A DNA stretch of 64,000 bases from SAR116 cluster bacterium AG-337-N21 (GTDB taxonomy: Bacteria > Pseudomonadota > Alphaproteobacteria > Puniceispirillales > Marisalimonadaceae), in the NCBI GenBank assembly GCA_003282145.1, contig QBZZ01000006.1, forward strand, positions 30,868 through 94,867. The letters run 5' to 3'. The notes beneath the pieces were generated by a model that was given only the letters and a program-made list of their open reading frames with translations, searched no databases and had not been told where the DNA came from. Both the position numbers and the translations under genes were made by a program. The first letter of the stretch is position 1, and each line of letters begins with the position of its first letter. Positions 58,482-64,000 of the stretch are shown here, one piece after another.

Positions 58482-59384
58482 ATGGATGCATTAATTGACG
58501 GAATAAAGGTGCCAACTTCTCTTTTGGATAACCTCTATGAAACTGATTTAAATAAATCTAACAATTTAGACCTTGAATTTGCTTTAGAAAAAGATGGATA
58601 CATTTTTTTAAGAAATATTATTGACGAAAAAAAAATTAAACAAGCTCGAGAAGATATCTTTAAAAAACTAAATGAGGTTGATGAACTTTCAAATCCATTC
58701 ACTGAAGGAATAGCGTCAGGTAATTCAAATAGAGATAAATTATTCAATGATAGAGGGGGTTTTTGGAAAAACGTAAGTGCCATTAAATCACTTAGGAGGG
58801 TTACTAATGGAAAAAAATTAGAAAATATATTTACAAGAATTTTTAAAACTCCGTCTGTAGGTTTTGATTTTATATTTTTAAGGGCTGTTGCAGGAGGTAA
58901 ATTTACTCATATGCATTGTGACGCTGGCTTTTTTACGCGCAAAACTCATAAAGTTTTAACATGTTGGCTCGTTTTTACTGAAGTTACTATTGATAGGGGA
59001 CCATTATTTGTAATTAAAAACTCTCATAAATTTGATGATATCAAAGAAAAGTATAATGGGTTTGATGTTGATAAACACAAAAATAAAAAGGCTACAATAA
59101 GCACACATCCTGTTGATTTTGCCAAAAAAAGAAATACAAAAATTCTTACAGCTGAATTTAAACCTGGCGATGCACTGATATTTGGAATGTATACTGTTCA
59201 TGGAACACTTGAGAATCACTCTAAAGATAATAAAATTCGTTTAACTTGTGATATACGTTTCCAACCAAAAAATGAACCAAAGGATCCTCGATATTTTGGA
59301 ACTAATCCTGGAGGGACAACAGGAGCTGGATATGGAGAACTAAATAGTGCAAGACCACTGAATGAAGATTGGCATATTAGATAA
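58482..59384 (+). CDS. Phytanoyl-CoA dioxygenase (PhyH) family protein
   Basis: LEKDGYIFLRNIIDEKKIKQAREDI, THMHCD metal motif, GPLFVIKNSHKF, FGMYTVHGTLENHS. Confidence 0.85.
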   Translation: MDALIDGIKVPTSLLDNLYETDLNKSNNLDLEFALEKDGYIFLRNIIDEKKIKQAREDIFKKLNEVDELSNPFTEGIASGNSNRDKLFNDRGGFWKNVSAIKSLRRVTNGKKLENIFTRIFKTPSVGFDFIFLRAVAGGKFTHMHCDAGFFTRKTHKVLTCWLVFTEVTIDRGPLFVIKNSHKFDDIKEKYNGFDVDKHKNKKATISTHPVDFAKKRNTKILTAEFKPGDALIFGMYTVHGTLENHSKDNKIRLTCDIRFQPKNEPKDPRYFGTNPGGTTGAGYGELNSARPLNEDWHIR

Positions 59385-59458
59385 TATTTAAAAATAAAGA
59401 ATTAATTTTTAATATAAATTTTATTTTATTATTTTGGAAATAAGGCTATTGATTTTTT

Positions 59459-60133
59459 ATGGCTAATATTAATATTGAGGAGAGTTGGAAAATAGAACTC
59501 ATAGATGAGTTTAATTCTACATACATGTCTAAGCTTCGCGTATTTTTAAAAAAACAACTTCTTTTGAAAAAAAAAATATATCCTCCTATGAATAAAATTT
59601 TTAATGCTTTTAATCTAACTCCTTTAGACAAAGTTAAGGTTGTTATAGTGGGACAAGATCCATATCATGGAGAAGGTCAAGCTAATGGATTGAGTTTTTC
59701 AGTTGAAGAATTTATGAAGATTCCACCCTCACTTCAAAATATTTTTAGAGAATTGTTTACAGATTTAAGATTAACTTCACCTCAAAATGGCAATCTGGAG
59801 TATTGGGCTAAGCAGGGTGTGTTAATGCTTAATAGTAGTTTGACTGTTGAAAAAGGTATGCCTGGTTCTCATCAGGGTAAGGGATGGGAAAAATTCACTG
59901 ACAAAGTATTAGAGATAATCAACGAAAAAAAACATAATATTGTGTTCATATTATGGGGTAAAAAGGCACAAGAAAAAGGAGATTTTTTAGACAGAGATCG
60001 TCACTTAGTAATTGAAAGCGTCCATCCTTCACCTTTTTCAGTTCATAATGGTTTTTTTGGATCAAAACCTTTTTCAAAAACTAACCAATATCTAAAAAAA
60101 AATAATATTCAGCCTATTGATTGGCAACTTTAA
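59459..60133 (+). CDS. ung: Uracil-DNA glycosylase
   Basis: VVIVGQDPYHGEGQANGLSFSV, LMLNSSLTVEKGMPGSHQGKGWEKFTD, VESVHPSPFSVHNGFFGSKPFSKTN. Confidence 0.97.
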   Translation: MANINIEESWKIELIDEFNSTYMSKLRVFLKKQLLLKKKIYPPMNKIFNAFNLTPLDKVKVVIVGQDPYHGEGQANGLSFSVEEFMKIPPSLQNIFRELFTDLRLTSPQNGNLEYWAKQGVLMLNSSLTVEKGMPGSHQGKGWEKFTDKVLEIINEKKHNIVFILWGKKAQEKGDFLDRDRHLVIESVHPSPFSVHNGFFGSKPFSKTNQYLKKNNIQPIDWQL

Positions 60134-60198
60134 ACAGGAGTTTATGTTACGTTTTATATATATTTTAAAAAGCTTGTTCTTGTTTGTGTTTGTTTAAT

Positions 60199-61150
60199 AT
60201 GAATAACGTTAACAACTCTAAAGGTATTATATTAGTCCTTATTGCAATGGCAACTTTTTCAGTGCACGATGCAATAATTAAGTTTATTTTTAAAGAAGCA
60301 GCGTTATATGAAATTTATTTTGGAAGGACATTAATAGCTGCAGTATTATCTGCTTTATATTTATTATTAACAAATCAAAAAATTATATTTAAAACTGGCT
60401 ATCCTATTTTATCAATTGTAAGAGTTATTTTACATTTTTTGGCTTTTAGTTTTTTATTTCATTTCTTTGACCTACATGTCACTGGCAGTCGCAACAGCTT
60501 TATATTTTTCAACACCCCTTTTTATGTCTATACTAGCTAAATTATTTTTAAAAGAAGATATAGGTATAAGAAGATGGTTAGCTATATTATTTGGTTTTAT
60601 TGGTATATTTGTAATTTTAAATCCTGATTTTAGAGATTTTGACTTCAAAAATTTACTACCTGTAGTTTGCGCTTTATTTTATGCTTCATCAATGACTATA
60701 TCAAAAAAAACTGCTGATAAAGATAATGTTCATACTCAACTTTTTTATTTCTATATCATTACAATCACAATTTGTTTTACCATGTTCTTATTGTCTGGCT
60801 CTGGACAATTTAATAGATTTGATGATCCAACGATGCAATTTATTTTTCGAGATTGGTTTTTTAATCCTAATTTTACATGGAAATATATTATAGCAATGGG
60901 AATTTTGGCATCTGTTGCTTTCACTTGTATATTTAAAGCTTACACTTCTTACTCTACCTCAATTACTTCAATATTTGAATACTCATTAATAATATGGTCA
61001 GTAATTATTGGATATATTATTTTTAACGATATACCTACTTTTAGAACGTTTGTAGGCATAATTTTGGTAGTAGGCGCAGGTATATTTATTTTTATAAGAG
61101 AAGAAACAAAAAAACAAAAAATAACTATTGAGACACCTTTAAGAAGATAG
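60199..61150 (+). pseudogene. EamA/DMT transporter split by an apparent single-nt frameshift
   Basis: Frame 1 MNNVNNSKGIILVLIAMATFSVHDAIIKF...FLAFSFLF; continues +1 as LTYMSLAVATALYFSTPLFMSILAKLFLKE...; shift near T-rich tract 60445-60470. Confidence 0.8.
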
Positions 61151-61203
61151 AAAAATAAGACTTATTTTAAATATATTGACTAATATATTATAACTTAAAA
61201 AGG

Positions 61204-61647
61204 ATGATAATGAATAATCAACATAAAGGAGTTAAAGCCCTATATAATTTTGTTGATGCATTTAACAGTGTAGAAAAGAATAAGATTATAAATAACCTTC
61301 ATTTTCCTCATTATGTTCATTCAAATGGAAATGAACCTGTAATATACGAAACTGGAGAAGATTTTTGGAAATCTTTAAAAATACAATTTGATCAAATGAT
61401 AAATGGTGAATATTGGCATTATTCAACATTAGATAAATGTGAAATAATAAATGAGACTGATAAGACGATACAATGTCTTGTTGAATTTAATAGACGAACT
61501 AAAGATAAAAAAAGTTATGGTACGGCTAAAGGAATATGGATTTCTACTTTAAGAAGAAATATTTGGGGACTACAAATTCGTTCAATGATACCTGTATCAG
61601 GCACAATAAGTGCTTTAGCTGGAACTAAAATGAATAATGATCAATAA
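61204..61647 (+). CDS. Hypothetical protein (NTF2-like, uncertain)
   Basis: 147-aa ORF; ALYNFVDAFNSVEKNKIINNLHFPHYVHSNG pattern. Confidence 0.6.
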   Translation: MIMNNQHKGVKALYNFVDAFNSVEKNKIINNLHFPHYVHSNGNEPVIYETGEDFWKSLKIQFDQMINGEYWHYSTLDKCEIINETDKTIQCLVEFNRRTKDKKSYGTAKGIWISTLRRNIWGLQIRSMIPVSGTISALAGTKMNNDQ

Positions 61648-62629
61648 ATCAATAAATTTAAATGAAATTAGTTTTATTGGTAAAGATTTATCAAGACCAG
61701 AATGTGTTTTAGTTGATAAACAACAAACATTGCATATAGCTGACTGGCGTGGAGGAGTGACTTTGATTTTTCCAGATGGGTTTCAGCAAACAATTATAGC
61801 AAACGGTGATTTTAAACCCAAACCAAATGGAATAGCCCTTCATCCAGAAAAAGGATGGTTAATAGCTCATCTTGGAGATGATAAGGGTGGTGTTTTCAAA
61901 TTAGATAATGAGGGCAACCTTTCTCCCATTCTGCTTGAAATAAATGGAAAACCTCTTCCACCAACAAATTATGTCCATATTGACAGTATCGGACGAATTT
62001 GGATAACCGTAAGTACTCGAATTATTCCTAGAATTTTAGCTTGTAAACCAAATTTCAATGATGGATTTATTATTTTGATTGATCAAAACGGTCCTAGGAT
62101 TGTCGCAGATAATTTAGGTTTTACTAATGAATGTCTTATCCATCCAATAACTGGGGATCTATTTGTAAACGAAACATTTTCTCGATGCTTATCTAAATTT
62201 GAAGTTTTGCCCAATGGTAACTTAATAAATAAAAAAATTGTGACTGAATTTGGAATTGGAGAATTTCCTGATGGTCTTGCTTTTGATACAGATGGTGGTG
62301 TCTGGGTGACATGCATTGTTAGTAATAAACTAATTTACGTAAATCAAAATGGCCATAAAGAAACTATTATTGATGACAGTGATTTTGATCACATATCTAA
62401 TGTTGAAAATGCCTATCAAAAAGGAATTTTAGAAAGGAAACATCTTGATAATATTGTGAGTCATAAGCTCATGAATATTTCAAGTATAGCTTTTGGAGGA
62501 CTGGATTTGAAAACAGTGTTTCTTGGGTGTCTGCTTGGTGATCGGATTTCTACATTTAAATCAGAAAAGGCTGGGCTTCCACCATCTCATTGGAAACCAA
62601 TAAAATTGGTGAATAAGAATTATTCATGA
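61637..62629 (+). CDS. SMP-30/gluconolactonase/LRE family protein
   Basis: Beta-propeller: PNGIALHPEKGWLIAHLG, FTNECLIHPITGDLFVNETF, FPDGLAFDTDGGVWVTCIVSNKLIYV. Confidence 0.85.
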   Translation: MINKSINLNEISFIGKDLSRPECVLVDKQQTLHIADWRGGVTLIFPDGFQQTIIANGDFKPKPNGIALHPEKGWLIAHLGDDKGGVFKLDNEGNLSPILLEINGKPLPPTNYVHIDSIGRIWITVSTRIIPRILACKPNFNDGFIILIDQNGPRIVADNLGFTNECLIHPITGDLFVNETFSRCLSKFEVLPNGNLINKKIVTEFGIGEFPDGLAFDTDGGVWVTCIVSNKLIYVNQNGHKETIIDDSDFDHISNVENAYQKGILERKHLDNIVSHKLMNISSIAFGGLDLKTVFLGCLLGDRISTFKSEKAGLPPSHWKPIKLVNKNYS

Positions 62630-62644
62630 GTAATTAAGTAGATA

Positions 62645-63139
62645 TTGGAAATTGTTTTGATTAAATTACTAAATTATATTGTTATAGTATTTATTTATTT
62701 TATGAGTTTTAGCTTAGCTAATTGTAAAAGCTTGGATAATTCTATTAGAATAATTGATGGCGACACTATCATTTTAAATTCTGAAAAAATAAGATTCTAT
62801 GGGATTGATACTCCAGAAAAGAAACAAAAGTGTAAAAATAGAAATGGTTTATCATACCCTTGTGGTGAGTTTGCCACTAATGAACTAAAAAAGATTATAA
62901 GTTCAGGCCAATTATTTTGTAAAAAAAGGGCTACAGATAGATACGGTAGATCAATTTCAATCTGTTATGTCAACGGTGTAGATATTAATTCTCTAATGGT
63001 AAAAAATGGGTGGGCTTTAGCCTATAGAAAATACTCGAGGGATTATATTGACGAAGAAAAGGAGGCTAAAGATAAAAAAATGGGGATGTGGGCTGGTAAA
63101 TTTATAGCTCCTTGGAAATGGCGAAAGCTTAAACGATAA
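62645..63139 (+). CDS. Secreted thermonuclease (SNase-like) family protein
   Basis: RIIDGDTIILNSEKIRFYGIDTPEKKQKC, ATDRYGRSISICYVNGVDINSLMVKNGWALAYRKYS. Confidence 0.92.
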   Translation: MEIVLIKLLNYIVIVFIYFMSFSLANCKSLDNSIRIIDGDTIILNSEKIRFYGIDTPEKKQKCKNRNGLSYPCGEFATNELKKIISSGQLFCKKRATDRYGRSISICYVNGVDINSLMVKNGWALAYRKYSRDYIDEEKEAKDKKMGMWAGKFIAPWKWRKLKR

Positions 63140-63146
63140 AATATAA

Positions 63147-63685
63147 TTACCTCCATTTAGGACCATAATACCATGCAACTAAAGAACGTCTTGTTCCAAA
63201 AGTAACTGGTGACACCCTATGCCTAAGGTATGACAGAAATATTGTCACGGTACCCTGTGGTTTGAAATCAACGTTGGTCTTGATTTCATCAAATTCAAAA
63301 TTTCCCCAATATATTCATTACTATCACTCAATTGTATTTTGACGGACAATTTTCTATCCATATCGTCCTGACCATTCCAGTTAACATCATGATGCCAGTC
63401 ATACTGTCCTTTGTCGTTATGTCTATATTCTATAAATTGCATTTCTGAATTATTTTTAATGTCAATTTGGAAAGCTTTATTTGCTTTTAAAACATATTCC
63501 CATAATAGCATTTTAATCCATTTATCTGATAGCCGGCATATTTTACTCCTTCTAATATTTTGCATGGGCCCATATGAAGAAAAAATAGATGCGTTAGATA
63601 AAGGTGTTTTATTTGCAATATTTAAAATTTTTGAAATTTTTTCTTTAGATATAGTATTTTGCCATACTTGGAATAGCTCTCGCAC
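63147..63685 (-). pseudogene. 2OG-Fe(II) oxygenase (prolyl 4-hydroxylase-like) split by an apparent frameshift
   Basis: Frame A ...YDWHHDVNWNGQDDMDRKLSVKIQLSDSNEYIG; homology continues in another frame as NFEFDEIKTNVDFKPQGTVTIFLSYLRHRVSPVTFGTRRSLVAWYYGPKWR, stop at 63147; shift at GGGG run (63312-63318). Confidence 0.8.
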
Positions 63686-63747
63686 AATTCTTAACCTAAA
63701 TTATAAAGTAATATGTTAAAAGTAATTAAATTTAATTAAACTGTAAA

Positions 63748-64000
63748 TTATGCAATGTAACCTTTAGGTAATTTTTTAGGTTTTGGTTTTAGAAGTGTTT
63801 TTAAGTGAGCAATTTCTTCATCTGCTTTTTTTAGCTCAGCTTGTTCAGCTTCTCTGACTTCATTATTCATGTTTTTTTGAGCTCTTAATCGTCTCAATTC
63901 ATACATTCTATCTTCTTCTTCTTCCGAAAGTTCGTTCTCGTCTCTCTCTTCGAGCAATTCAAGTTCAGTTTTTTTAACTTCTCCTTCAAGACTTTCTTCG
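63748..64000 (-). CDS. Highly charged coiled-coil-like protein, 5' end truncated by window edge
   Basis: Minus frame open to the edge: EESLEGEVKKTELELLEERDENELSEEEEDRMYELRRLRAQKN...KPKKLPKGYIA. Confidence 0.6.
   Translation of the reverse strand, partial: EESLEGEVKKTELELLEERDENELSEEEEDRMYELRRLRAQKNMNNEVREAEQAELKKADEEIAHLKTLLKPKPKKLPKGYIA

Overview
AT-rich 64 kb bacterial chromosomal window, by gene content most likely a marine alphaproteobacterium (inference only). It is dense with single-copy metabolic genes: a zwf-pgl-edd Entner-Doudoroff operon, several enolase-superfamily enzymes, alpha/beta hydrolases, SDRs, DMT transporters, two hydantoinase/carbamoylase-type amidohydrolases, a split ComDE-like TPP decarboxylase, an acyl-CoA carboxylase beta subunit with a stand-alone biotinyl domain, RecQ, a DEAD-box helicase and Ung. 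One tRNA-Ser(GCT) lies at 25613-25704, followed by a truncated tyrosine-integrase N-terminus fused to a reversed class III cyclase fragment, which marks a decayed integration site. The main hunt results are: (1) a ~44-bp dispersed repeat (TTGTAGACTAATTTGTAGACTRAATAATYATWATTCTATAAAAT) with five same-strand copies at 33.4-46.2 kb, mostly just after stop codons, whose first half matches the tandem motif directly upstream of the integrase remnant; (2) two unannotated 55-aa paralogues (44/55 identical by hand count) with a KGCKKHPAYRAIRKATERCEECV core; (3) an EgtB-EgtD fusion in the reverse domain order to fungal Egt1; (4) an HtrA/PDZ-like protein with all three catalytic triad residues replaced; (5) three genes each interrupted by an apparent single frameshift. 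No CRISPR array, rRNA, or intact transposase/integrase was recognised. All calls come from reading the sequence and translations by eye; no database search was possible.
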